This document shows positions 13,037 through 24,869 of a stretch of DNA of 64,000 bases, in pieces (the first letter of the stretch is position 1; every line of letters begins with the position of its first letter). The stretch comes from Ligula intestinalis (Eukaryota > Platyhelminthes > Cestoda > Diphyllobothriidea > Diphyllobothriidae). The DNA lies in the NCBI GenBank assembly GCA_036362985.1, contig JAYGXS010000005.1:6322775-6386774 (forward strand). Direction: 5' to 3'. Position numbers and translations under genes: made by a program. The notes below the pieces were generated by a model, which made no database searches, was not told the DNA's origin, and saw only the letters and a list, made by a program, of their open reading frames with translations.

Positions 13037-13803
13037 GGCCTAGAATTCATGCTACACGCCAACATGTGCGAAGAATTGGTACTCTCCCGATAATCGGCAT
13101 TCAGTAAGGTTGGAATCCTAAATATCCTGTGGTCTATTCTGAAGTCAGTTCAGTCACAATAGGATACCGCCTCTCCAACATGCTTCTCTCTGACCGCTAA
13201 CAGAAGGTTCATAATGTCTAAAGGAGCTATTGAAGCAGTATGCATTTTCATCAATGATTTGACTGCCTTTATAGATGTAAATATCTTTTAGGTAAACCAT
13301 CAACGAAAAACCTTCTTGTACTCGTTTGATAAAAACTTATGCCTACCTTAAATTATATACCTAAGTAGAGGGTATCGTTCGATTTAAAAAAGTGAACTAT
13401 GAATTTAAATGCAGCAGTTAGTATGTTTAAAAATTATTCGGTGACTTAAAAACATTTTTAAAACTGAAAGATATTTTTTTCTTTATCTACAAAATTTAAA
13501 AAAGGCGTAATTTGCAACCAAACGAGTCCAATAAATACTTTTCGTTGATGTTTTCATAAAATATATTTGAATTTATAAAGGCATTCAAGATCAATGATAA
13601 AACGCACACTACTTAAGTAGTCCGTGTTGACAGTAAATACGTTTTGTTAGCTGTCAGCTCGTTAAAAATCCGGCATTCTATCATAACAAAAATGACATCC
13701 AAATAGACAATATGGTTATCGGTATAAAAGTCTTAGTCAATGCCGACTAACAAAAGAGTATCAATCTTTCGCATATTCTGGCATGTTACAAAAATTTTAG
13801 GCC
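13037..13803. mobile_element. Complete foldback element (long inverted arms)
   Basis: The left arm (13037 to about 13320) and right arm (about 13540-13803) are inverted repeats with moderate divergence across roughly 270 bases. The outer ends read GGCCTAGAATTCATGCTAC on the plus strand and GGCCTAAAATTTTTGTAAC on the minus strand. Inner landmarks are ATCGGCATTCAGTAAG/GTCGGCATTGACTAAG and TTGACTGCCTTTATAGATG/TTGAATGCCTTTATAAATT. The interior of about 220 bases is AT-rich and non-coding. No target duplication is clear. It fits a non-autonomous foldback or MITE-like DNA transposon, and the autonomous partner is not in the window. Confidence 0.75.
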
Positions 13804-14865
13804 ATCATGGCTCTATAACTCCTACTTCTTTTACTGTTTTAGGACAAGAGAAGTCCTTGGACTGTAATACTACACCGAAAGTCCAGTGTCTTGCTTAAAA
13901 GACTCTTTTAGGATTCTGACCATCATTATAGCGTTTTTTGTGAACCTTTGAATGCTTTTAGTAGCTTCAAAAACAACTATGATCTGAGACACGACATATA
14001 ACGTAAATGGATCTGCTTGAAATTAGTTAATTCTTTAACTCGATTCTTCAGCTCTCAATAGCATGTGAAAACAATATTTATAAACCATTCAACACGATTT
14101 CAGATGACCCATTTTCTAAATATACATAAAATGCACCCTAATATTTAGCATTCTACAAACATATGAGAATAAAAAAATATTTTTCTGAACACTGAGAAAA
14201 AGTTAATTACGTTAAGGTATTAATGATTCTGAAACACATGAAAAATGCTTTAATATGAAAGCAAAACCCCCTGTTGCACTAGCTCTCACGCCTTGAATTA
14301 AAATACACACGTATCAAATTTCTTCTAAACAACGCCAGTTGCATTATTAGTAATAAATGCAGGTTCAGAAGACGAGCAGGCAGAAGCGAGCACTCTACGG
14401 TGTTGTTGAATTTAGGTATGCGTGGGTTTAACGTCCACTGCACTTTTAGGTTCAACATAATTTTTGGAAGCCTCTACCATGCAAAGCCTTGTTTTCTTTC
14501 CCATATGAGGAGAATGTGCATCATTAGATTGCTGTTAATCGCAAATATTGCCTGGGCCAAAAATAAGTAGAAGGTTACGTCACACACAGAAGCTGAGACA
14601 TTAATAAATAGGATGAAAAAGCACATCTGTAGCAAATTTCATTTTCAAAAGATAATGTTAAAAGTTACTTTTCTAAATGGGCGTCTACAAAGGACAACAA
14701 ATGTCGAAATGCATGACTTTTTGTTCTCCACCAAAAAGAATGATCTTCATAAAAAATGCATAAAAAATGTAGTTTTAAGTTTTTTAATAAGAAGATAAAA
14801 TGAATGTTATTTCCGGCACTAAATGAAATACTCCACATCCATCTTCATTGACTTCCGGCCAGAAC
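13804..14865. other. Gene-free stretch
   Basis: AT-rich, with no recognisable coding or RNA feature. The 61-codon frame at 14613-14798 is Lys/Phe-rich, as expected from random AT-rich DNA. Confidence 0.4.
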
Positions 14866-15670
14866 TACAAGATATTGCTTCCCCCTACGAAGACTGCTTT
14901 ACTGCGCCCGCGTCCCCTTCAAGGCGAGGCGAGACTGCCGTTTCAGACCACATCAATGTGTATTTACAACTTTACGTGCTCCTGTGGGGGGAGGTTACAT
15001 TGGTCAAACAAGTAAGCGTCGATCTAAGCGCATGCGAGAGCACCACCCTGCGTGGCTAAACAGAAGCGAAACAAAGTCGAAGTCGAGCGCAATTGTGGCT
15101 CACTTGGTAGACAGCGGTCATCTGGTAGACGTCAACCAAGCATTCAGAGTTGTCTATAAAGTTCAGGCTAAACACTCTTAGTTCCTGCGTCAGCGGATAC
15201 TTGCAACAGCAGAAGCAGTCGCCCTACGCCTCACAAACTCAATTTTATGTGCACAGAAAGCCTTTGTAGTGGCCTTAAGGCTCCCGTGGCCAAAGGCCAT
15301 TCCAGCATCCTCCCTTAATCCTCTTACGACGCCGTGAAACAGCGATGAGACTGCGGAATCAAGCATCTTAAGGCCGCCGACGCCGTCACAAGATGTCGAC
15401 ACCTTGCGCCCTCATACTTCCCAACAAAACTCGAGACGAGGATCAAGGGCCGACATAAACCAATTGTCGGACTCCTTACCCTCCCCCTCTGCCCCCACCC
15501 CCATTTTTCAATTTCCCAATTAAGACTATAATCTGACCATTTTGATCCCTCTACACCTCTCCCCTTATTCCCCCTTGTTACTACTGATTGGTTTGCCTAA
15601 AACTTTCGTTAACTCTACCCTCCCTTATATTACTGTATTGTCTGATGAGGATTAAATCAGCAATGTTCGT
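14866..15670 (+). pseudogene. Penelope-like element lineage B: GIY-YIG endonuclease and 3' end
   Basis: The 3' half of a Penelope-like retroelement ORF. The cysteine linker (MCIYNFTCSCGG, about 14955-14992) leads into the endonuclease core YIGQTSKRRSKRMREH from 14996 (the YIG motif plus the conserved Arg and Glu-His). It continues through AIVAHLVDSGHLVD to RQRILATAEAVALRL and LPWPKA near 15290. One frameshift separates the linker from the YIG part and a TAG at 15179-15181 breaks the C-terminus, so the copy is dead. The element's 3' end, CTGATGA at 15642-15648 followed by GTTTGCC, lies about 430 bases after the ATAEAVA motif, the same spacing as in the lineage B copies near 21.0, 35.7 and 49.6 kb. 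The RT domain is missing (5' truncation). Confidence 0.8.
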
Positions 15671-15690
15671 TTGCCTAACTTGACTTCCTT
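15642..15690 (+). repeat. PLE lineage B 3'-end motif
   Basis: CTGATGA followed at short distance by TTCGTTTGCC and ACTTGACTT. The same order occurs at 50047 and 36145 (+) and 36038 (-). It resembles the first half of a hammerhead core but has no clear stem II, so it is annotated as an element end rather than a ribozyme. Confidence 0.55.
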
Positions 15691-16734
15691 AATGCTTACA
15701 TGGGTATCATGGCTGAAGTTAATACTGTCCTCAGTCCACGGTTAGGCTTCCTGGCTTGCTATCACCTTTGCCCACGCTGCTGTCGACCCCCCGCTGACAC
15801 CAGAGGCAGTCGTTTTGACTCCTGGAGACAGCTGTTCGTCTCCCACCCCTTTCTTAACCCAGTTAGCGCGGCTACTACGAGAACCACTCGTCCAGCCACC
15901 CCTTGCTGCTGACACTTTCATATTGCCTCTGTTCACGAACCTCCCATTCCATTTCGCGCTGGTGTTTCGTACAATTTCTGGTGCCATATGAATTGCCTCC
16001 TGAAAGCATACAGAAGCAGAACCACAATTCCTCTCTCACTAACGCACATACACTTTCGCAAGAATAGCTTCGCCCTGCGATATGTTGTTCCCTTTGTATA
16101 GAGTCGGGCGATTTGGTTGACTCCCTCCGCGCTTTATTTTGTGTATCCCTTGTTGAGGTTTATGCATTGTTAATCGCTTTCTTATTTTTGCTTAATTGTA
16201 CCATACTGCCTTGATAGTTGCTATCATTGGGTTTGACGTACGCGTGACTGCTAGATAGAGAGCCAGAGAAGTCAAGAAAGAGGAAACACTTATTTTTACG
16301 TTAAATGACTTGAGTTTTGATTTTCAATCCTTAAATAATCCTACTAAATCCACTTTTATCCTTGGTTCTTTATAAATCAACACAAATAATGGCCAGGGGT
16401 TATTTGCTATGATCCGGTATTGCTAACCTGAAAAGTCATGTACAATCTAAAAATCTCCTTCAAAAATTATAATAAGCAGCGCCTCCTCATAAAGATATAC
16501 ACAAATATAGAGCCATTGGTGTTCAGCTTTTTACAGATTTAACCAACTTACCACTTAATAATGGTATCAAGAATCAGATTTTATCGAAAGAAATGCATTT
16601 CAAAATGGAATTGTCTTTTGAAAACACATTTTGAGTACAAGATAATTTGGTTGGAAGTTGTGGACGCATTTACATGCATCATATAATACTAAGACTATAA
16701 AGAATGGCAAGGTAGACAAAGATTGAGAAGAAGA
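15691..16734. other. Gene-free stretch
   Basis: Two opposing frames near 15700-15987 mirror each other and carry no domain. Nothing else is recognised up to the inverted PLE ends at 16.74 kb. Confidence 0.35.
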
Positions 16735-16808
16735 CTCGATCACTGGAACAATACGTTTATTAGCCTGACGTTTCGACATTTGTCGCGGGTTTATCATCAG
16801 AGACATGA
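16735..16808 (-). ncRNA. Hammerhead-like motif, PLE-A end
   Basis: On the minus strand a perfect CTGATGA core box (16800-16794) is followed by 19 bases containing a CGAC/GTCG hairpin, then GAAA (16774-16771) and C joined directly to a GTC triplet (16769-16767). Flanking GTCT before the core pairs with AGGC after the triplet (stem I, 4 bp with one G-U). It continues into AATAAACGTATTG and TCCAGTGATCG, the shared PLE-A terminal sequence. Stem II does not start flush with the core, so activity is doubtful. Confidence 0.6.
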
Positions 16809-16880
16809 GTAGGAAACAGTAGCAGAAACTTGAGGCAAATAAACGTATTGTCCCAGCGATCGCGTTCTCTTCTTCTTCTT
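16809..16880 (+). repeat. Inverted partner of the PLE-A end
   Basis: The plus strand reads AGAAACTTGAGGCAAATAAA then TGTCCCAGCGATCGCG, a mutated version of the hammerhead 3' half plus terminal sequence found on the minus strand at 16735-16774. The two copies point outward from each other. The upstream core box is not recognisable on this side. Confidence 0.6.
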
Positions 16881-17364
16881 AATTGCTTCCTGGGACTCGT
16901 AGGTTAGATTGTATTGACCGACATACATGCTAAGAAATTCTGCAGGAAACTGTATAGATGACGACTGGCTTCAGCAAGCGACCCCCGAGTACCATTGTAA
17001 AAAGAGTTTTACAAGCTTATGTTTTACTCGACCAAAATGCATCTTAATTGTTTTAACCTGTTGTGACAGTTTATTATATGAAAAGTTAAGGAGTACTTGA
17101 ACGCGCAGAGTTGTGTTCTCAAAAAATAGGGCACACTCGTTCATTAAATAAGGCCCCAATAAGCATTACTAGACTGATTGATCGAGGAAATTTAAGAGAA
17201 TTAGTAGTTGGGTAGTTTGGCAAAGATGGATTCATCAGTTGATTCAGTTGTGGAAAAGTCGGCGGCCGGCAAAACGAAGGCCATAGTTCAACCAACTCTC
17301 TAACTGACGGCTCCCGGTGGGAACGTCAATTTAATTACACTTGAGCCAATTAACCAACAGACCC

Positions 17365-18560
17365 TACTGCAACGTAAACGCCGCAAACAGGCTTGTGTAC
17401 TTCCTCAGGGCCCTGTGCTCAGTCCGACGTTGTTCAGCAATTTAATGCGAAATCCCTTACTCTATCGGGTACCTGCGAAAGTGGTATCGTACGCGGATGA
17501 TGTAAACTCTCTCTGCCGACACCAGCACAGCAATCAGGCTGCGCAGATCCTCTCTGAGTTCTTGCATGAGGTCGAAATCTTCTTCACCCAGCGTGGAATA
17601 ACGGGCTCGGCAGCTAAGTCGTCTGGTATTGTTGTCACGCTGTACTAAAAAGAGTTCAATCGTCATCCGGCCATCATCGTCAACGGTGCGCCCTTACCGC
17701 TCGGCCATAAGCCTTTACTCCTTGGCGTGCGTTTCAATCCGCTTTTCACGTTCGCGGACCATGCCAGGGTGGGTCGTTGGCAAAGTGAGCCGCTGCACTG
17801 AGGTCCTCAAGGCTCCACAGTGCACATCCTGGGCTGTGCAGAAGAGACTTTGACGGCCACATTCAAAGCGCTAGGAAAGCTGCAGCTCAGTTATGTGGCA
17901 CCAATTTGGTCTCCTACGATCAGCTTTTCAAGGCTCTGCTGCCTTCAGGCGACACAGAACGCTACTCTCCGTACAATCAGGGGTTGCCATAAAAAAGAGC
18001 CTGTCGATCCTCTTCACACAAAGGCTTCTGTCCTACCAGTCGCCGCTCGCAAAACACTCTTCAGTCAGCACTTCTGGAAGATCTGTTCGCAACCCGGCCA
18101 TCCTAATCGCCACCGTTTCCACGCTCCTGGCTCCAGCCACAGCGTTTGGCCATCTGTTTGAATTCTCTACAAGGAAGCTGTCGCTTTGTGTCTCTCGGGC
18201 CTACCCGTTAATAGCTCTGCCATCATCACAGGCTTCCAGTACCTTCACCAGAGAGCTGTTGTGGAAAAAAACGAGGTTACCATCCCCCGGTCCTTTTGGG
18301 CTGCTATCCACCTCCGATTGCCACCTCGGAAGTACACGTCCCGAGGATGACTCGCTGTTTCTTGACTCAACTCCGCAGTGGCTTCTCAATTCTCTTTCGC
18401 CAGTACCAACACTGGCTCGAAACGTCCACGTCCGACAGCTGTCCCGACTGCGGCGTTTCTCCGCATGAATGTAAAATCTATTCGCTTGCAGTTTCCCGCC
18501 AGGCACCCAAATCTTCCCGCGGACCTTTGACTCAAGCCGGTCGAGGTTTCGGCTTTTCTC
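17365..18560 (+). pseudogene. LINE reverse transcriptase, decayed
   Basis: A non-LTR retrotransposon RT C-terminal half in at least three frames. The palm motif reads VLPQGPVLSPTLF (about 17397-17435) and the catalytic box is SYADD, with YADD at 17490-17501, both intact. Further on are the thumb region with NGAPLPLGHKPLLLGV (about 17680-17730), LSYVAPIWSP (about 17890-17920) and QATQNATLRTIRGC. A terminal CPDCGVSPHE cysteine/histidine motif (about 18440-18470) is typical of the C-terminus of CR1/Jockey-type LINEs. Frameshifts lie near 17640 and 17800 and several stops follow 18160. The 5' part (endonuclease and N-terminal RT) is absent. Long frames on the opposite strand here are antisense shadows. 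Confidence 0.82.
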
Positions 18561-18984
18561 CGTCCTCCAACTGTAGCAAGTATGGATTTCGGCGGGACAA
18601 CCTGATTCCACAAGGATTACGATACACACACACACACTGCGACTTACTGAATCCACTGATTTGAGATTGATTGCTGAGGAAATCCTCATTTGACAGTGAG
18701 CTTACTGTATTAGAATTGATAGGTTCCAATTTTGCAGTAGGCTGGGTGCGTAAACTGACCGAAGTGCTACTACACACAGGGCTCTCGGTGAATGCCTCAT
18801 ACTTCATTTGGCTAGAGCGTTGGTTGTAGGTTAGAACTTCCCAGAGGACACCAAGGTTTTAACAACTGGGTTAATTAAATTATTCAAAACTGGCAACCCT
18901 GCACTCATTAAGTGTGCTTAGTGGTCATCTGGTGGATGCTAGATTGATTGCTTAGGAAATCCTGCTTGGACAGTCAGCTCACTG
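18561..18984. other. Gene-free stretch with a short AC run
   Basis: A (CA)n run of about 14 bases sits at 18625-18640 just after the LINE. Nothing else is recognised. Confidence 0.35.
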
Positions 18985-19070
18985 CGATTGTCTCTGATGA
19001 TATTTTCGGGCGAGAATCCGAAACATCGGGACAATGAAACCTACATTCCAGCGATCTTATCCTCCCTTTC
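18985..19070 (+). ncRNA. Hammerhead-like motif, PLE-A end
   Basis: A perfect CTGATGA core box (18995-19001) is followed by an ATTTTC/GAGAAT hairpin with a GGGC loop (six pairs, one wobble), then CC and GAAA (19021-19024). The next bases are CATC where other copies have CGTC, so the triplet is altered. GTCT before the core matches the flank of the 16.8 kb copy. Downstream TTCCAGCGATCTTATCCTCC is the shared PLE-A terminal sequence. Confidence 0.62.
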
Positions 19071-20080
19071 TGTTCAAAAGTATCACGCGCTTTAAAAGAT
19101 AGTGAAGTGGGGCCTTTTGGCCGGACGTTCGATTCATAATTAACTCTGCCTATTTTAAAAGGTAAAATTCACAACTTTGCTAATCTGTAGCACTGCTCCG
19201 TGACAGGTAGTAAACTTTTAAGAACCCCTTCCTCTTCCTGTGCCCATGCCTTAGGAATATTTTACAAACAGAGAACTGGTACCCATTCAAAGTTTTCAGA
19301 TAAAGCACCAAAACCCGGAACGTTGTAGACTGAAGTCACAGCTCTCGCACGGAATCGCTCGCCAAATTGTGGAATCGGTGGGCTTTTGCTGCCCATCTTG
19401 TTCGCGTATGCACCGGTTGACGAGGCTGCGCAGGGGTAGCAATTCCCTCTGAACCGGTGCATGCACAAACAGGCTGGGCAACAAAACCGAGTAAATGGCT
19501 GCCGACGCAATGAAGTCCAGCCGGACAAAGGGTCCGTAATTAGCGCAGACAACAAAGGTGCCGCAACTGCTTGAATGCCCATTCACAGACGCAGTCATTC
19601 AGGGCTTTATATCAGATATGTTCCCAGTGCGCGGGCAGCCGTCATCCACTTATTGCCCGTCTGCATCAAGTTTTACTGGGAGCCTGCCAGAGACATGTGA
19701 CCTCTTGTAACCTCCCACTTCCCTGATGTGAACGCAGAGGAAATCGTCCTTATTTTAGGTAGTCGCATCGCAAAAAATGCAAGAAAACTACCAAAGGCGG
19801 GAACTTCCTTTTGGAGCACATAATCAACCATTATTAAGTCATGTCATGGTTGCATTCCTCTATTCTTGAAGGCTATTTCACTTAAACATCTTAATTTTTA
19901 AAATTAAAACTGATTATACATGCGCCGTTTAATTACTTCCGTCGCATAATCGTTTCTTCAGCACTCTAGGTGCTGTTACTACAATGCCCATTGAATGTTA
20001 AATTCTCTTTTGACAACCAACTACGCAGACAAATAGATTGTGTCGCTGTGTATTCGCCTCTTAGGTCTTCGTGGGCAAAG
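19071..20080. other. Mostly unassigned; small PLE-A scrap
   Basis: Around 19360-19470 a phrase (GCGTATGCACCGGTTGACGA) matches the linker region of minus-strand PLE-A copies at 37.8 and 39.6 kb. Here it contains an extra inverted GCACCGGTT/AACCGGTGC (about 19406 and 19453). No other feature is recognised, and the two overlapping minus-strand frames at 19262-19598 are not credible proteins. Confidence 0.4.
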
Positions 20081-21400
20081 TTAGAGAAACTTCAGCTGAG
20101 CGATTAGATGAATAACCTACAATACTTGGGTTGATACGTAAATGGAATATGTGTCATCGCCGCAACCGAAACTGATTTCGTTGCACTCTCAAATACTGAC
20201 AAGTAAGCACATCCGTCTATTAAGTTCACATTTGAAGTTGAAATGGCAGGTTCTCTTCCTTTTTTGGACGTCCTCGTAAGTCGCAGACCTAACGGTAGCT
20301 TCTGAAGGAATGTTTATTGAAAGAAAATCTGATATCGACCATATCCCAACGAAACTGTATCCTTATTCGCTGCCAGAAAGGCCTGGAAAAATGCACTGGG
20401 CGGACAGTACTGAGATGGAAGCTAAGAAAATCCTGTGTCTGCTTCGCGAGAATGGGTATCCCGCGCGATGCATTACTAGGAATATGATTACAACGCAAGT
20501 AAAGCGCCCACACTTACTGTGGAAAATAACATTCTCCCATTTTCTCCCATTCTCCCACATCCCCATTCAAGGGGATGCGGCAAGTGTTCTCCTCCGAAGA
20601 CAACTTCAAAAGGCCTGTCACGAACCGCCCCGGCAACAAGAGTTCAGACAATATCTACAATTGACTCGGTTTTGTCCGGGAAAGGTAAGGATGGGTTGCC
20701 AGCTCAGACCAAATCTATGTGCATCAACTCATTTACGTGGTTCGGGGAGCAGATTATATGGTTTGAATGAGTCGGCGCCTATCCAAGAGATTACGGGAAA
20801 CACCTCCTGGCAATGCTGAGAAAGGGTGAAATCAAGGGCATAAACAGCGCTATCCTTGCGCACATTGTTGATTCCGCACATCGTGTGGATCCCGACGAAC
20901 CTTCAAGGTTATTTTTGAGGTCCCACCAAATTACTCCAAGTCCCTGGGTCAGCATCTGCTAACAACAGCAGAAGCGACAGTTAGCAGTTTGAGGAGACTG
21001 GCCTTGTGCGGAGAAAGGAGCATCCTGCAAGCTCTGTGTCTGCCATGGCCAATGGTCACTTTAGCTATATGCGCTTGTCCACACTTTTGCACCTCCCGTC
21101 CCTCTGTTCCACCCTCAACAAACCATCGCTGCCGCGTAACCAGTGTTCTCTCCCCTCCCCCCTATTCCCACTATCCACTTGTATGAAAGGTCGAACATTA
21201 TTCACCGCATGTTTAACCTTGCACCCCCGTTCTCATATAAGTGTTCTGGCCCGATAAGAATACATCGAAAGCTTACGTGTTCTCGCCAACTGCCTATTGC
21301 GTATATTATAATCATTTTTCAACCCACTTTTGTTAGGAGCAGGCCTAACCGACATGTTATCACGCTGCCCTGATGACTCGTCCCACGTTGCACTAGCGAT
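20080..21400 (+). pseudogene. Penelope-like element lineage B: RT end, linker, endonuclease remnant
   Basis: This copy keeps the end of the RT domain. YVNG at 20135-20146 stands where the catalytic YVDD box is expected, so an active-site Asp is replaced. It is followed by HPSIKFTFEVEMAGS and the PLE signature LPFLDVLVSRRPNGSF (from 20255). Next come a linker (AKKILCLLRENGYP, about 20427) and KDGLPAQTKSMCINSFT (about 20690), after which a scrambled YIG region and AILAHIVDSAHRVDPDE (about 20850-20900) remain of the endonuclease. Stops and frameshifts are frequent. The lineage end motif CTGATGA is at 21370-21376. Other frames here, including the 169-codon one, mix true and shifted segments. Confidence 0.8.
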
Positions 21401-22639
<1,239 letters not shown>

Positions 22640-22640
<1 letters not shown>

Positions 22641-23490
22641 GATCTTTGGAACAAGGGGTTTATTTGCCTGACATTTAGCGGTTAGAACCTATCGTCTGAG
22701 ATAACCACAAAAAAGGGTGACAATTGCGCAGTATTTATAGTCCGTAGCGACCACAGCACCATATATGTACTAAAATTAGCAGATCTCGTGACCAGTGCTA
22801 GAGGTCATGATTGACGGGATGATGGCTTGGCCGTCCACTTCCGGGTCATTAATTGGACTACATTTCATCGAGCTTGTTGGTGGCCCGCTTCCTCCTTACG
22901 TGGCTGAGTCCCCTATCCAGACATGGCCACAGTAAGGAACATGAGAATGACAAGTCATTGGGGGTGTTGATGGACTGCGAATAATGACTCGCGGCTCATG
23001 GTGTTGTCACCTCTTGCAAAGATTTTAACCTCGTTAGATTTGAAAATATGGCCGGATCCCGTTGCGTGAGCTACAACCTGGGAGTTAGCATCCTTCGTCC
23101 TCACTGTTGCTGCCTACTTGGCCATTCGCGTCCCAAGTAACCTTCCGGTTTCGCCGACGAACTTGCTTTGTCCACAGCTGCAGCAGATTCTGTAAACGAC
23201 TCCAGCCGTTTCCTGACGTGACAGTGGGTCTATCGGTCTCATGACCTGACGACTGATGGTTGCTTCCGGCCTGTATGCACCTCTACCTCCAGGTTTAGTA
23301 AGAAGGCGGGTGACTACTTCCGATACATTCTTCGCGTAGGGCAAAGCTCTTCAAACTTTTTGGCCGGTAGGATTTGATTCCTTTTCCCGCTTGCAAAGGC
23401 ACCCGTTGACAAAATTGCGCAGGCCGACATTCGGAGGAATCTCCCGAGCTACCCGTAGCTTCAGTAGCCCCATTTTCGAAAGGCACACAA
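22640..23490 (-). pseudogene. Penelope-like element lineage A: linker, GIY-YIG endonuclease, 3' end
   Basis: On the minus strand, LPYAKNVSEVVTRLL (about 23340) leads to TAGVVYRICCSCGQSKFVGE (about 23215-23155) and GRLLGTRMAK, the cysteine linker and GIY-YIG core with FVG for the usual YIG/YVG. It continues beyond a stop as AATVRTKDANSQVVAHATGS and HIFKSNEVKIFARGDN (to about 23000). That C-terminal pattern recurs in the 26.4, 37.5 and 40.3 kb copies. About 300 bases further lies the hammerhead-like end. The RT domain is absent. It sits in the intron between CUB exons E and F, in sense orientation. Confidence 0.8.
22655..22706 (-). ncRNA. Hammerhead-like motif, PLE-A end
   Basis: On the minus strand CAGACGA (22698-22692), one base off the CTGANGA core box, is followed by a GGTT/AACC hairpin. 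Then comes GCTAAATGTC in place of CGAAACGTC (triplet GTC at 22672-22670), and AGGCAAATAAACC. One core U and the GAAA box are mutated, so it is probably inactive. It is intronic and in sense with the CUB gene. Confidence 0.5.
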
Positions 23491-23611
23491 AAAACTACTA
23501 TATTCGTTTCAGTAGGCGTATTTACGTCTTCTCATTTAAATCAACCATTCCCATTCATCGTTTATCCAGCACTGGTTTTGTTAAGGACGCATTTAGTGCA
23601 CTGCTAGGGCA

Positions 23612-23910
23612 AGAATTAGGGCTAGGATTAGGGAAAGGGTTTGGGTTATGGTGAGGGTTTAGGTTTTAGGGTTAGGGTTGAGGGTAAGGGTTTAGGATAA
23701 GGGTTGAGGGTTAGGGTTTAGGGTTAGGGTTTAAAGTTAGTGTTTATTGTAAGTGTTTAAGCTTTAGGGTTAAGGTTGAGGTTTAGAATTATTTTTTGGG
23801 TTTAAGGTTGTGGTTTAGGAGAAGGGTTAAGGATTAGAGTTAAGCGGTAAGCGTTCAGGTTCATGGTAAGTGTTTAGGGTAAGGGTTAGGTTTTTGAGCT
23901 AGGTTTTGTT
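23612..23910 (+). repeat. Degenerate TTAGGG-like interstitial repeat
   Basis: About 300 bases of imperfect TTAGGG, TTTAGGG and GTTAGGG units that grow more divergent toward 23.9 kb. TTAGGG is the usual animal telomere unit. Unique intron sequence on both sides shows this is an internal tract, not a chromosome end. Confidence 0.85.
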
Positions 23911-23944
23911 GGATAGGTTAGATTTAGAATTTTTTTTGGGGTCA

Positions 23945-24600
23945 TCATTTTGGGTTTTGTAAATATGTTTGCGTGTTGCATTTATTGCCTACTTTTTTAG
24001 TAGGGCTTACTTTGAACCAAATGCTGTTATGTTTGTTTTCTGTGAAATATTCCTTTAAAAAATTCTTTTTTGATATGGTTGTAATATGTACAAACTTTTA
24101 CTTTACTAATATTCCGCTTGTTTACATTTTGGTGTTTGGGTTGCGTTTGTAATTCAGTACCGTGAATTTGCTTGATAGAGGGTATCTCGCTTAAAATATG
24201 TTATGTTTTGATTAAGCGCTCTATGCCGGCGCTGTGTAGCGCCCGCTATTAACACATGTAATTCAATTAAGGAAATTTTTAGAATTATTTCTGTATGCAT
24301 TATTCACTATCTATCCTTCTTCCCCACCCATAAACCCCCAAATCCCACCAGCCCCATAAACGTAGACTGGGGTTTTAAAAATTTGGATGGGTCTACACAA
24401 GCTACTTTTGCCATCTCCCAATATCCCCGGACGCGAATGATCAAGCAGACACAACAAGTCTGACGAAATCACGGCAATTTATTGATTAGAGCGATAAACC
24501 AATCCATAATCGCACCAATTATGATCCCCAGATGTTATAAAGAGAGCTGCTCAATATAGTACACATGCGGACTCGTGGCCACTACGAGCTGTAAAGACCA
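23945..24600. other. Intronic, nothing recognised
   Basis: T-rich at first, then ordinary sequence with no frames or repeats that I can name. Confidence 0.35.
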
Positions 24601-24629
24601 CGTAATGTATGCGTTTTTCACCTTATGCT

Positions 24630-24740
24630 ATGGTTATCTCCGATGAAGTGTTCAAAACAGAATATGAAACGTCAGGCAAATAAACTTCTTATTCCGCTGA
24701 ACGCATCTTCTACGTCTGAACTGCTTCTTCTGTTTGCTTC
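24630..24740 (+). ncRNA. Hammerhead-like motif, PLE-A end
   Basis: CCGATGA (24640-24646, one base from CTGATGA) is followed by a GTGTTC/GAATAT hairpin with an AAAACA loop (six pairs, two G-U). GAAA (24666-24669), C and an intact GTC triplet (24671-24673) follow, then AGGCAAATAAACTTC and ATTCCGCTGAACGC. The only core fault is the second base of the box. It is antisense to the CUB gene, and no PLE ORF is attached. Confidence 0.65.
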
Positions 24741-24869
24741 TATCAGCAAACGTCGCATTATCATGTCGCTGTGCGGCTCCATGTCGTAGCAGGTCTCTGT
24801 AGGTAGGTAGTGGCTGAGAGGCTGGGACAGAGTTAAATGAAAATGTCCGCTTCATGATTGGTTGGGAAG

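Noticed and set aside
17893..18689. Long overlapping frames (191 codons plus strand, 162 codons minus strand)
   Set aside because: Shifted-frame and antisense shadows of the decayed LINE reverse transcriptase.
20310..20819. 169-codon plus-strand frame as a gene
   Set aside because: Only parts match the PLE linker. The conserved residues continue in other frames, so the ORF length is accidental.
21360..21400. CTGATGACTCGTCCCACG as a hammerhead
   Set aside because: The core box is present but no GAAA or stem II follows, so it is kept only as a PLE-B end.
23612..23910. True telomere
   Set aside because: Degenerate units flanked by unique intron sequence on both sides.
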